Shown here: positions 1 through 6,858 of the stretch, one piece after another | Numbering within the stretch: position 1 is the first letter of the stretch | Layout: every line of letters begins with the position of its first letter | Assembly (NCBI RefSeq): GCF_029626265.1 | Contig: NZ_JARUBN010000001.1 | Span: 620,001-684,000 of the forward strand | DNA from: Micromonospora sp. WMMD1102 | GTDB taxonomy: Bacteria > Actinomycetota > Actinomycetes > Mycobacteriales > Micromonosporaceae | Length of the DNA stretch: 64,000 nucleotides | Reading direction: 5' to 3' | Program-made: the position numbers and the translations under genes | Notes under the pieces: generated by a model | Database searches by the model: none | What the model was told of the DNA's origin: nothing | Seen by the model: only the letters and a program-made list of their open reading frames with translations

Positions 1-2
1 CC

Positions 3-194
3 GACAACCTGGCCACCCTCCGACAAGCCCAGCAACGCCGTAGCCAAGCCGCTGCGGCCTCCACCGCCGCAGCCCACCTGCACTCGACGGCCGCCACCCA
101 CCGGCAGCCGACCGCAGCGCCGGCGTCAGGGCAGCCGCTACCCGTAGCGCCGCTACCGCCCACCGCGCAGCCCACCCGTGGCCGCTCCCGGTAG
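3..194 (+). CDS. C-terminal end of an unidentified protein (5' end outside window)
   Basis: Open in frame 3 from the window edge to a TAG at 192-194, giving the last 63 residues of a protein that begins upstream. The visible part is rich in Ala, Pro and Gln, with GC-rich third positions typical of a disordered tail in high-GC actinobacteria. No domain can be named. It lies 36 bp upstream of the next plus-strand gene, so the two are probably co-transcribed. In comparable conjugative elements a relaxase often ends in such a tail, but nothing here proves that identity. Confidence 0.5.
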   Translation, partial: DNLATLRQAQQRRSQAAAASTAAAHLHSTAATHRQPTAAPASGQPLPVAPLPPTAQPTRGRSR

Positions 195-230
195 CGCCGC
201 CGGAAACCCGCATCCCGCAGCGTCGCTGAT

Positions 231-1217
231 ATGGAACCCGAGCATCACGATCCCTGGAGCGAGGGCACCCAGCGCGCGATGGAACGACTCATGGCCCTCG
301 GCGTACTCGTCGAGGCCGGATCGCGGCTGGCCGCAGAGAACGCCCGCGCCAAGGCCAACCGAGCCGAACAGGAGCTACGCGACCAGGCTCGCCAGGAGCA
401 GGACGAACGGAAGGCGGACCGGAAAGCCGAACGGCTCGCTGCGGCGGAGGCGTCCCGACGGAAGCGAGAGTGGTCCCGCCTCGCGGGGGACGAGGAGCGG
501 CTACGCGACTACCTCGCGGATCTGCCCTTCGTGGAGGTGGCACGGCACTGGGGACAGGCAGCCCAGAACGCCGACAGCAACCCCACCGACGGTGCCGTGC
601 TGGCCGCCGCCGAAGAAGAACTGCGTCGCCGGGCCCCGAGCCTGATCGATTTCTACCACCTCGGACGCGACGCGGGACTGTCACGCCAGGAAGCGATGGC
701 GGAGGCTGCCCGCTATGTCTGGTCCGGATCAGGCCCTGCCCGCCCGCACAGCGGGCGGCCACCCACCACGGGCGCGCTGACCCAAGTCGGCGAAGAACTC
801 GACCAGGAGATCATGCGACTCGCGGGAACCCTGGACCCGGTCAGCAGGGCCCGGCTACTGCGCAACCTCGAAGACAGCGGTTGGTCCGCACAGTCGCTCG
901 CCCACGTCGAATCTCTCCTCGACCGTGCCGAGGCCGAGCAGCGCGCCGCGGCCACCACCGCCGGGACGCTCGATAACCCCGACACGGCGGTCGATGAGCA
1001 CCAGGCGGCTCGCGCTGGCACCGCCGCCGCAACCGGCCGCGCCGGTGACCTCGCCGCCGACGCCGCCGCAGAAGGCGCAGCCACACCGGCGGCGGAACCG
1101 ACACGGTTGGCCGCTGAATCCTTCGCCGTGCCCGCACAGCGGGCACTCACCGCCCACCCAACTGCCATGCCAGCCCGCACCCCAACAGCACGCCCCGCGC
1201 AGAGGAGGACCCGGTGA
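231..1217 (+). CDS. Hypothetical protein with N-terminal charged helix (mobile-element associated)
   Basis: A 328-aa soluble protein. Residues about 25-85 are an uninterrupted Ala/Glu/Arg/Lys helix likely to form a coiled coil. Residues about 85-200 look globular, with 'LADLPFVEVARHWG' and 'DFYHLGRDAGLSRQEA' segments. The last 90 residues are Ala/Pro/Thr-rich and probably disordered. There is no signal peptide or membrane segment. Its stop overlaps the start of the DUF4913 gene (GTGA at 1214-1217), so the two are translationally coupled. I do not recognise the family; its place behind a truncated gene and in front of DUF4913 fits mobilisation-accessory genes of actinobacterial elements, which is inference. 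Confidence 0.7.
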   Translation: MEPEHHDPWSEGTQRAMERLMALGVLVEAGSRLAAENARAKANRAEQELRDQARQEQDERKADRKAERLAAAEASRRKREWSRLAGDEERLRDYLADLPFVEVARHWGQAAQNADSNPTDGAVLAAAEEELRRRAPSLIDFYHLGRDAGLSRQEAMAEAARYVWSGSGPARPHSGRPPTTGALTQVGEELDQEIMRLAGTLDPVSRARLLRNLEDSGWSAQSLAHVESLLDRAEAEQRAAATTAGTLDNPDTAVDEHQAARAGTAAATGRAGDLAADAAAEGAATPAAEPTRLAAESFAVPAQRALTAHPTAMPARTPTARPAQRRTR

Positions 1218-1675
1218 CCAGCCGGAACCGAGACGAAGACCTAGCCGGTACGGTCGCCGCGTTGCAGCACCAGGTCGCCGAACTCACCCAGCGTCTGGAC
1301 GACCAGGCCCCCATCTCCACCGACGCGCCGCCCGCCTTGAGGTTCCCGACCGTCGAAGCCTGGGTCGTCGGCCTGTTCCTCCCGATGTTCGGGTGGCGCG
1401 TCGACGGCCAACGGTGGCACTGGTGCCCGCAGTGGTGGCGCCACGCAGAGGCCATCTGGCGCCTCGAACTGCTGTGGCGTTCGTGGGAAGTCAGCCGCCT
1501 CGCACCGACCGGCATGTCCGGTTGGTCGGTCGAGGTCGACCGGCACATCCACGAACTGCTCGGCGACGACGGACCATTCAAACAGTGCCGGGCGGCCGAT
1601 GACGACCGCGCTGCCCGGCACACCGAACTCCAGCCAGCGACCGCCGAGCCCGCCCCAGACGGATGGTGGGAGTGA
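1214..1675 (+). CDS. DUF4913 family protein
   Basis: A 153-aa protein starting at GTG 1214, overlapping the previous stop. After an N-terminal heptad-like helix ('LQHQVAELTQRLDDQ') comes the signature of DUF4913: 'RWHWCPQWWRHAEAIWRLE' followed by 'LLWRSWEVSR', about residues 60-105, very rich in Trp. DUF4913 proteins are common in actinobacterial plasmids and integrative elements; their role is unknown. The acidic, Trp-ended tail (PAPDGWWE) is unremarkable. The start is chosen for the GTGA coupling to the gene before. A 120-bp gap follows before the next gene. Confidence 0.8.
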   Translation: MTSRNRDEDLAGTVAALQHQVAELTQRLDDQAPISTDAPPALRFPTVEAWVVGLFLPMFGWRVDGQRWHWCPQWWRHAEAIWRLELLWRSWEVSRLAPTGMSGWSVEVDRHIHELLGDDGPFKQCRAADDDRAARHTELQPATAEPAPDGWWE

Positions 1676-1733
1676 CAGCCGTGACGAGGGGCTGTCCTCG
1701 CCAGGCTTTCGTGACGCCCACCCAGCCGGCCGG

Positions 1734-1742
1734 TTATCCACA
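1734..1742 (+). promoter_or_regulatory. Single perfect DnaA-box-like 9-mer
   Basis: TTATCCACA lies in the 120-bp gap between the DUF4913 gene and the next gene. It equals the E. coli DnaA box consensus. It stands alone, without iterons or an AT-rich stretch, so an origin function is not supported and chance is possible. Confidence 0.2.
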
Positions 1743-1795
1743 GAACATCACTGTCTCGGTGGCCGTACTCCTACACCCGCCGAAAGGATCCCGGG

Positions 1796-2185
1796 ATGAA
1801 CTACATCACCGCATTGGAGCAGGCCATCACCCGCCTGGAGGCTCGGGGAGTCAACGATGAGACCGAGGCTCAGGCCAGCCTGCGGCTGGCGTGTCTGGCC
1901 TTCGACGACTCCCCGAGCGTGCCCGCTCAACAGTGGGCGCTGCTCGGTTTCGAGCTGCTCACCGCGCTCGCCGATCTATACCCTGATCCGGCACCCATCT
2001 CAATCGCCGCCCTGAGCCCGTCGATCACGTCCACCTCGACGCAACAGGCCCTCATCCGCCTCGCGTCGGCACTCGCTACCGGCTACGACCGGGCGAGCGC
2101 ACAGCCGGAGCTGCCGACCCAGCGGCGCTTCGCCTATGCCGCGACAGCCGCTCGCCTGAACGCTGCCGTGCGAGGACTGGTGTGA
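1796..2185 (+). CDS. Hypothetical protein, 129 aa
   Basis: ATG at 1796 is preceded by AAAGGA about 7 nt upstream, a good ribosome binding site. The 129-aa product is predicted all-helical and soluble, without Cys and without motifs I recognise. It ends with 'LNAAVRGLV'. Its stop overlaps the GTG of the next gene (GTGA, 2182-2185), so the pair is translationally coupled and probably works together. Codon use matches the neighbours. I cannot assign a function. Confidence 0.65.
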   Translation: MNYITALEQAITRLEARGVNDETEAQASLRLACLAFDDSPSVPAQQWALLGFELLTALADLYPDPAPISIAALSPSITSTSTQQALIRLASALATGYDRASAQPELPTQRRFAYAATAARLNAAVRGLV

Positions 2186-3600
2186 CGTACGGAGAGTGGC
2201 TCTCGCGGGCGCACGAGCAGCTAGCCCACGCCCAAGCACGCCTACGGTCCGACCCTGCTGTCACCCTCGATGATGTCGGCGCGGCGGTCGTAGCCCGGCA
2301 CCGGGTGTACCTCCGGCTGGCCAAGCTCATAGAGCTGGTGACCGGCGGTCAGCCGGCTCGCGCTGATATCGACCGCGGCACTGTCGACATCGCACTGCGG
2401 ATGCAGGCAGGAGAGCCAATGACGCGGCTGTATCTGGGACTCACCACGGCGGCTCGCCTCGACCGGCAGGGTGTTCGGGACGCGGTCCCGATCTGCCGAG
2501 TCGGGCGCCACCTGGCTTCGGCGGCGGAGGCGGTCGCGGTGGCCGGGGAGATCCTGGCTGGCCATGTGCCGCCGATGAGGGATCCGCTGACCCCGGAAGG
2601 GATGGCGGTTCGTGCCGGCGCGGGGCAGAAAGCCGGCTTGGCCGACATCGCCGCGCTGGCACACGACATGCTGACCGTCGATGCGGGATTCCCTAGCTGG
2701 TTGTCGAACAGCCACCGGCTCGCGTACGACGTCTACGACACGGTAGCCGATGAGGCACGGTGGGCCAGCGAAGGCTATCTCAGCGAAGTCATCCAGCAGG
2801 TGAGGTCGGACGCCGGCGACGATCCACCACTGTTGCACCTGCTGGAGTCGCCGCCCATCCCGGCGGGCAAGCGTGCCATCAGGAATGGCGAGACAGCCCG
2901 GCGATCGTTGACCGCCGCACGGGACTGGATGTACCGCAACCCTGGAGACGTGCGGGCCGCTCATCTGGCCAAGGCAACCCACGCGGCCCTCGCGATCAGC
3001 GTGCTCGCGACACCAAACACCGCCGGAGCAGACTGGCGCTCCTGGAGCGCAGCGGCGCATTCCGCAGGCCAACTGCACGGCACCCCACCACATGGCCCGG
3101 GCGCGTCCATTGCCCGTGAACTTGACCTGGTCACACTGTGGGTCCGTCCTGGACCACCACGCCCAGGCCAGCTCACCAGTTCCGGCTCCCGAGCCGAAGC
3201 GATCGACAAACTCGCCGCGGTCCTGCCGTCGCTGGCGGAAGTCCTCAGCACGGCAGCCCGGAACGCCGCTCGTCACGGGAACTTCTTCGTCGTCGGCCGC
3301 CGACAGCTTGAACGGGTTCCGAGGTCGCTCGTGTATCACGCCGTCGCGCGGTGGCGTGTTGCACGCCCGGACGACGAGCAGGTCTACCGGTTGAGGGCAG
3401 CGCTATTCGACGCAGGCTCTTCCGCACTCGCGTCGGCGCCGCCGCACCTTCCGCGCACGGCACCGCGCCTGGCCAAGCTAGCCTTCGCGGCCACCGCCGA
3501 ACAGACGTCCAGAAACGACGCGGACGCTGGCAGCCACCAAGCGACGGGACAGCTTCTCCCTGGGCAGAGTCATCGCGACCGGTCCCAACGGGGACGCTAA
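2182..3600 (+). CDS. Hypothetical protein, 472 aa
   Basis: GTG start at 2182 overlapping the previous stop. The 472-aa product is soluble and mostly alpha-helical, with no signal peptide or membrane segment and no recognised catalytic motif. The N-terminal 100 residues ('EWLSRAHEQLAHAQARLRSD') look like a helical bundle and the tail after about residue 430 is basic and low-complexity. It is the last plus-strand gene of this operon. Its stop at 3598-3600 overlaps the end of a degenerate minus-strand gene, so transcription is convergent here. Function unknown. Confidence 0.65.
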   Translation: MTYGEWLSRAHEQLAHAQARLRSDPAVTLDDVGAAVVARHRVYLRLAKLIELVTGGQPARADIDRGTVDIALRMQAGEPMTRLYLGLTTAARLDRQGVRDAVPICRVGRHLASAAEAVAVAGEILAGHVPPMRDPLTPEGMAVRAGAGQKAGLADIAALAHDMLTVDAGFPSWLSNSHRLAYDVYDTVADEARWASEGYLSEVIQQVRSDAGDDPPLLHLLESPPIPAGKRAIRNGETARRSLTAARDWMYRNPGDVRAAHLAKATHAALAISVLATPNTAGADWRSWSAAAHSAGQLHGTPPHGPGASIARELDLVTLWVRPGPPRPGQLTSSGSRAEAIDKLAAVLPSLAEVLSTAARNAARHGNFFVVGRRQLERVPRSLVYHAVARWRVARPDDEQVYRLRAALFDAGSSALASAPPHLPRTAPRLAKLAFAATAEQTSRNDADAGSHQATGQLLPGQSHRDRSQRGR

Positions 3601-3796
3601 ACGCCGAACGTGCCCGGTACCGGATCCGGTCCTCCAGGCCGGGACAGGACCTCGCGCTTGGCGTCCCAGGTCGTCGCCCCCTGTCCCGGGCCCTGGATCT
3701 GGATCATGTAGTCCGGGACGATGATCCGGCCCCGCGTCAACGATCGGCGGCCAGCTCGGCCGCTGTCCCGTACTCCCGACCTTCGACACGGATCAT
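3597..3796 (-). pseudogene. Remnant of a small helix-turn-helix-type regulator, internally deleted and frameshifted
   Basis: ATG at 3796 lies 2 nt after the stop of the upstream minus-strand gene. The first codons read 'MIRVEGREYGTAAELAADR' and then hit TGA. The continuation is found in another frame as 'RGRIIVPDYMIQIQGPG' and then 'TTWDAKREVLSRP', ending in TAG at 3597-3599. The first half resembles the start of a common actinobacterial small protein of the EYGTAAELA type that continues into a DNA-recognition helix; that central part is missing. I read this as a gene that lost its middle and its frame. Both halves keep GC-rich third positions. Confidence 0.5.
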
Positions 3797-3798
3797 CG

Positions 3799-4068
3799 CT
3801 ACTCGCCGAACGGCGCCGGCCCGGAGCCGGTCACCTGACCGTCAGCCTGGACCAGGACGCCTCCCTCCCGGCCATCGGGGAGTCGGAGGGTGAGCGGGTC
3901 GGAGGCTTCAAACGCGCGCCACGCCACATCGCCGTCGAGGTCAAGGCGACCGGCCCAGATCCGCCGGACAGGCAGGCCCGGCCTCACCCCGGCGCTGAGG
4001 GTCGCGGTGGTGTCGTGCTCGGTGCCGTCGGCCTCGATGAGTACGGCGGGCCCGTTGTAGGTGGTCAT
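3799..4068 (-). CDS. Small conserved-type hypothetical protein, 89 aa
   Basis: ATG at 4068. The 89-aa product 'MTTYNGPAVLIEADGTEHDT' continues with a beta-rich pattern, 'WAGRLDLDGDVAW' and 'LTLRLPDGREGGVLV'. This resembles a widespread actinobacterial family of short single-domain beta proteins (DUF4873-like by eye), whose role is unknown. It is directly followed on the same strand by the broken helix-turn-helix remnant, so the pair was probably once an operon. No Shine-Dalgarno sequence is obvious in front of the ATG. Confidence 0.6.
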   Translation of the reverse strand: MTTYNGPAVLIEADGTEHDTTATLSAGVRPGLPVRRIWAGRLDLDGDVAWRAFEASDPLTLRLPDGREGGVLVQADGQVTGSGPAPFGE

Positions 4069-4396
4069 GGGGTGAGGGTAGCCCGACGCAAGCCGGGCCA
4101 GATCCGACCGACCAGGCCGGACGCAACCTGCTCCACGGCATGGGTCAAGCTCGCCAGGTAGTGCTCGCTGCTTGATGACGGAGCAGGCGAGTCTGCCTCT
4201 TCAACATCGGCTGCTACCTGGGTAGGTAGCTGTCGTTGGCACGATTGAGGTTATGGCAAAGGCGTAACCTCGGTCGTGTGGTAGTAGAATCAGATGCGGA
4301 ATGAATCAACGGAAAGGCCCCCGCCGAGCCGCCAAGCGTGACGAGGGCCCATCCGATCGGAACTGTGAGTCCTACCGGCGCCTTGTACCTCAGGCG
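4069..4396. other. Intergenic stretch with two adjacent hairpins
   Basis: No gene is visible in this 328-bp stretch. Its notable content is a pair of inverted repeats at 4214-4231 and 4241-4279, listed separately, and a third, weaker one at 4386-4403 that overlaps the end of the small peptide gene. Confidence 0.5.
4214..4279. repeat. Two tandem inverted repeats
   Basis: First hairpin: GCTACCT (4214-4220), loop GGGT, AGGTAGC (4225-4231), a perfect 7-bp stem. Second: CACGA-TT-GAGGTTA (4241-4254) pairs with TAACCTC-GG-TCGTG (4266-4279) around an 11-nt loop; two perfect stems are split by a TT/GG mismatch. Neither is followed by a T-run, so simple intrinsic termination is not the obvious role. 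They could be binding sites or part of an RNA, or could terminate transcription of the minus-strand peptide gene. Confidence 0.45.
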
Positions 4397-4403
4397 CTAG
4401 GTA
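4386..4403 (-). terminator. Hairpin overlapping the stop of the small peptide gene
   Basis: TACCT (4386-4390) pairs with AGGTA (4399-4403) around an 8-nt loop. The minus-strand stop codon TAG (4397-4399) lies inside it. It is weak as a terminator, but the second copy of this peptide gene (8509-8661) also ends in a hairpin overlapping its stop. Confidence 0.3.
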
Positions 4404-4561
4404 GGGCCACAGCCCGACAACACCACCACCACGAGCCTCGCCGCCGCCGTTGCGACGTCGAGAGCTGCGGTGGCAACCCTGCTCGCCTTCGCCCACTTGC
4501 TGGTTTCGGCCGGCGGGGTTGCTGGGCCAGCGTGGCCCTCTGTGTTGCCGGGCACAGCCAT
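4397..4561 (-). CDS. 54-aa peptide of the 'CGPT' family, copy 1
   Basis: ATG at 4561 is preceded by a perfect AGGAGG (4569-4574 on the minus strand) with a 7-nt spacer, the best ribosome binding site in this region. The product begins MAVPGNTEGH, has a central 'ETSKWAKASRV' segment, then a hydrophobic Ala/Val/Leu helix ('AARLVVVVLSG') and ends in Cys-Gly-Pro-Thr. A second gene at 8509-8661 encodes a peptide of the same plan (T-x-[RK]-W-[SA]-K-A, hydrophobic helix, S-G, C-G-P-T end). Two independent copies with good ribosome sites argue that this is a real gene. The single Cys, four residues from the end, is the only reactive side chain at the tail. I know no named family for it; membrane association and a modified or secreted C-terminal peptide are possible but unproven. 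Confidence 0.65.
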   Translation of the reverse strand: MAVPGNTEGHAGPATPPAETSKWAKASRVATAALDVATAAARLVVVVLSGCGPT

Positions 4562-4797
4562 GACGCCACCTCCTCGGGTCGGGGGAGACCCTGTGCCTCC
4601 CTCGCTTCGGTTGGTGAGGCGGTGTTGTTGCTGTGCTACTGACCACTGTAGCCACCGAGCGTGACACTCGACCGACCCCCCGCCCGCGTCGGTGGGATCT
4701 CGGGCCGAGTTGGCATCTTTCAGGGTCCTAAGCCGAATACGGTCGGGGCAAAATGGACACCACACCGCCGTCACGCGCTCCCCGCCCTCGACCTGGA

Positions 4798-5025
4798 TTA
4801 CGCGGGAATCCTGGCCCAGCCCGGACCATCCTCCCGCGACACGCTGGCGCCGCCGGTCACCGAGAGCGCCCAGTCTTGGAGCGGTGCCGTCTGGTGCTGG
4901 GCTTCGTGGCCGTCCAGAATCTCCAACACTGGCTCGGGCGGTTTCGGCACGAAAAGATCATCAGTGATCGGGCTGAGCGATTGCAGGAGGAGCGCGATCC
5001 AGAACGGGATCGTACGCTTCCGCTT
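4798..5025 (-). pseudogene. Orphan coding-like fragment without a start codon
   Basis: The minus-strand frame between TGA (5026-5028) and TAA (4798-4800) reads 75 codons with strongly GC-biased third positions and protein-like composition: 'RTIPFWIALLLQSLSP', then 'LFVPKPPEPVLEILDGHE', ending 'WARIPA'. It has no ATG and no plausible early GTG/TTG, so it looks like the 3' part of a lost gene. I do not recognise the family. The rest of 4562-5158 shows no gene; 4562-4797 is the leader of the small peptide gene. Confidence 0.3.
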
Positions 5026-5158
5026 TCAGAGGTTCACGGCTCCATCGTTACGGATACCCGCGAGGTGTTGAGCGAACCAGAACGTCAGTGGAAACGACAT
5101 CGAACGTCAGTGACGTCACGGGTTGGCCTTCGGTCTCGCAGCAAGCTTGAGGGCGCAC

Positions 5159-6403
5159 CTACCGCTGGCGCAGCGGGTCGCCGTAGTCCATCGCCCGCAG
5201 CAGCTGGCCGAACAGCTGGTCAAGCATGGGCTGGAGTGGGCCACGCAGGTCCGCGCCGGTCGCCAGGAGGATCTGCCGGTAACTGTCGTCGCGGTACTTG
5301 GTCTTGTCCGGTACGTGCAGGCGAGTCTCCTCGATCGAGTTGGTCGGCGCGCGCACGGCCCCGGCGAGGTCGCCCAGATGCAGGCCGATGCCGTAGGTCC
5401 CGCGCAGGCCGGCCTCCTCAGCCACCTCGGCGATCCATGCCAGGGCCTCGCAGGTGAAGGACATCGCGTAGTCGAGGTAGAGCACTTTCGTCTCAGCTTC
5501 GCTATACCGGTCCTTGTAGACCTGCGTGACGAAGTCAGCGGCGAACCGTGCCCCACCCGACTCCAGTACCTCGATGACGAACGGCGTCTTGCCGTCGGAT
5601 CCGAATCGCAGAGCCGCACCCCCGGGGATCCGACGCGCACCCCAACCGTTCGAGCGATCCATCCACGTCCACGGCTTGAACAGCCGGGACATCGCCTCGC
5701 TGCCCGCACGCGCGGCGCTGGCACGCGCGGCCGCAGCTGTCATGCGGTCGTTGAACCAGCTGGCCGTGCCGGATGCCGCGAGATGGTCGCGCAGCGCATC
5801 GCGGCGGAGCATGGGGATCGGGGTCGCGGTGATGATCAGCCGGGAGGCCGACATCCCCTCCTCGCCCATCAGCGCGCTCGTCGCGTCGAGTTCCTTGTTC
5901 ACCTGCTCGGCGTCGAGGTCGCGGCGGGCCAGCAGGCGTACTACCTCGGTGTGGTCGAGCGGCCGCGTTGTGCGGTTGTCCCGGCCGAGGTAGCGGTGAT
6001 CGACCATGTGGGGAACGCCGGTTGCCGGCACCTCGATGATGAGCACGCCGGTGGACGGGTCGGATGGGCTGCGTAGATCGTCGCGCATGGCCACTCGCAG
6101 CGGCGGCGCGATCCGGCTGGCGCAGATCTGGTCGATCCGCTCTATGACGCCGGCCAGGGCCACCGGAGACGCCTTGATCGCGACGCCTGTCGTCTTGTCC
6201 TCTTCCACCCCGATGACAAGGACGCCCCCGTCAAGGGCCAGCGCGGCGATGTCCTTGGCCTGCTCTTTCTTACCGCTCTCCCCGCTGGAGTAGTCGTCGC
6301 GCTTCAGCTCCAGGGTGTGCGACTCACGCAGTTCGCCCGATGCGACATGTTTCTCGAACTCTTCCCATGTACGCCACTGGCCCGCGCCATACAGATCTGT
6401 CAC
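5159..6403 (-). CDS. AlbA_2 (Schlafen-type) DNA-binding domain protein
   Basis: GTG start at 6403; 414 aa. Residues about 20-165 match the AlbA_2 domain (formerly AAA_4): 'ESHTLELKRD' at the start, 'KDIAALALDGGVLVIGVEED' in the middle, and 'MVDHRYLGRDNRTTRPL' near its end. This domain binds nucleic acid and occurs in Schlafen-like proteins and many phage-defence or regulatory proteins. The C-terminal 230 residues carry no motif I can name. It stands alone on the minus strand, divergent from the AbiJ-NTD3 nuclease gene 450 bp away, a pairing suggestive of a small defence locus. Substrate and mechanism are not deducible. Confidence 0.75.
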   Translation of the reverse strand: MTDLYGAGQWRTWEEFEKHVASGELRESHTLELKRDDYSSGESGKKEQAKDIAALALDGGVLVIGVEEDKTTGVAIKASPVALAGVIERIDQICASRIAPPLRVAMRDDLRSPSDPSTGVLIIEVPATGVPHMVDHRYLGRDNRTTRPLDHTEVVRLLARRDLDAEQVNKELDATSALMGEEGMSASRLIITATPIPMLRRDALRDHLAASGTASWFNDRMTAAAARASAARAGSEAMSRLFKPWTWMDRSNGWGARRIPGGAALRFGSDGKTPFVIEVLESGGARFAADFVTQVYKDRYSEAETKVLYLDYAMSFTCEALAWIAEVAEEAGLRGTYGIGLHLGDLAGAVRAPTNSIEETRLHVPDKTKYRDDSYRQILLATGADLRGPLQPMLDQLFGQLLRAMDYGDPLRQR

Positions 6404-6847
6404 CTCATGATGGTCGCACCGGGCCTATCCACTTGCGAGGAGGCAGGCGCGTGTCCCGTCTAGCGTCAACGCCTGAGAGCGCTGAGCATCCTTCGCAGCC
6501 CCAGCCGTAGCCGTGCGGGTGCTTCCTACATCACGGGGCATGTTCAGCGTGGCGAGCGCTGCCCAGAGTGCTCGCTGCCGAACCTATCCGGCGTCATTCG
6601 TGAGATATGGCGCGTTGACGTTCGCCGGCTGGAGGTCCGGGCGCCCTGGGTACGAGCACGTTAGGGTCCCGGCCTGGCCAGCTCAGCGCGAACGTCGTCC
6701 AGGCGAGCAGCGGCACCCATGCTGGTCGATGATGCCCGCGCGGCCGTGCTCGGCGACGGCGCACGCTTCGGGCTTGCTCAGCTCGTGTCACAGGCTGCTG
6801 GACAACAGCGATCGCTGGCCGGTAAGACGGATCGAGGCATCATCCTA
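6404..6847. other. Intergenic region between divergent genes, no gene seen
   Basis: About 440 bp separate the starts of two divergent genes (AlbA_2 protein and AbiJ-NTD3 nuclease) and must contain both promoters. Frames that stay open here have poor codon bias and no ribosome site, so I call no gene. No convincing -35/-10 pair or repeat was found. Confidence 0.4.
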
Positions 6848-6853
6848 GGGAGG
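6848..6853 (+). promoter_or_regulatory. Shine-Dalgarno that points to an ATC start
   Basis: GGGAGG, followed by CGACG and then ATC (6859-6861). No canonical start codon lies in frame within reach, so this site decides the gene start. Confidence 0.55.
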
Positions 6854-6858
6854 CGACG

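Noticed and set aside
1734..1742. Replication origin from a perfect DnaA box
   Set aside because: Only one box, no iterons, no AT-rich stretch and no replication initiator gene beside it.
4661..5071. 136-aa plus-strand ORF
   Set aside because: Bias is only partial and no ribosome site is present; the minus-strand frame over the same bases looks at least as protein-like, so only that fragment was listed, at low confidence.
5123..6076. 317-aa plus-strand ORF
   Set aside because: It runs antisense to the AlbA_2 protein, whose domain is recognisable; the plus frame has no domain and poor codon bias.
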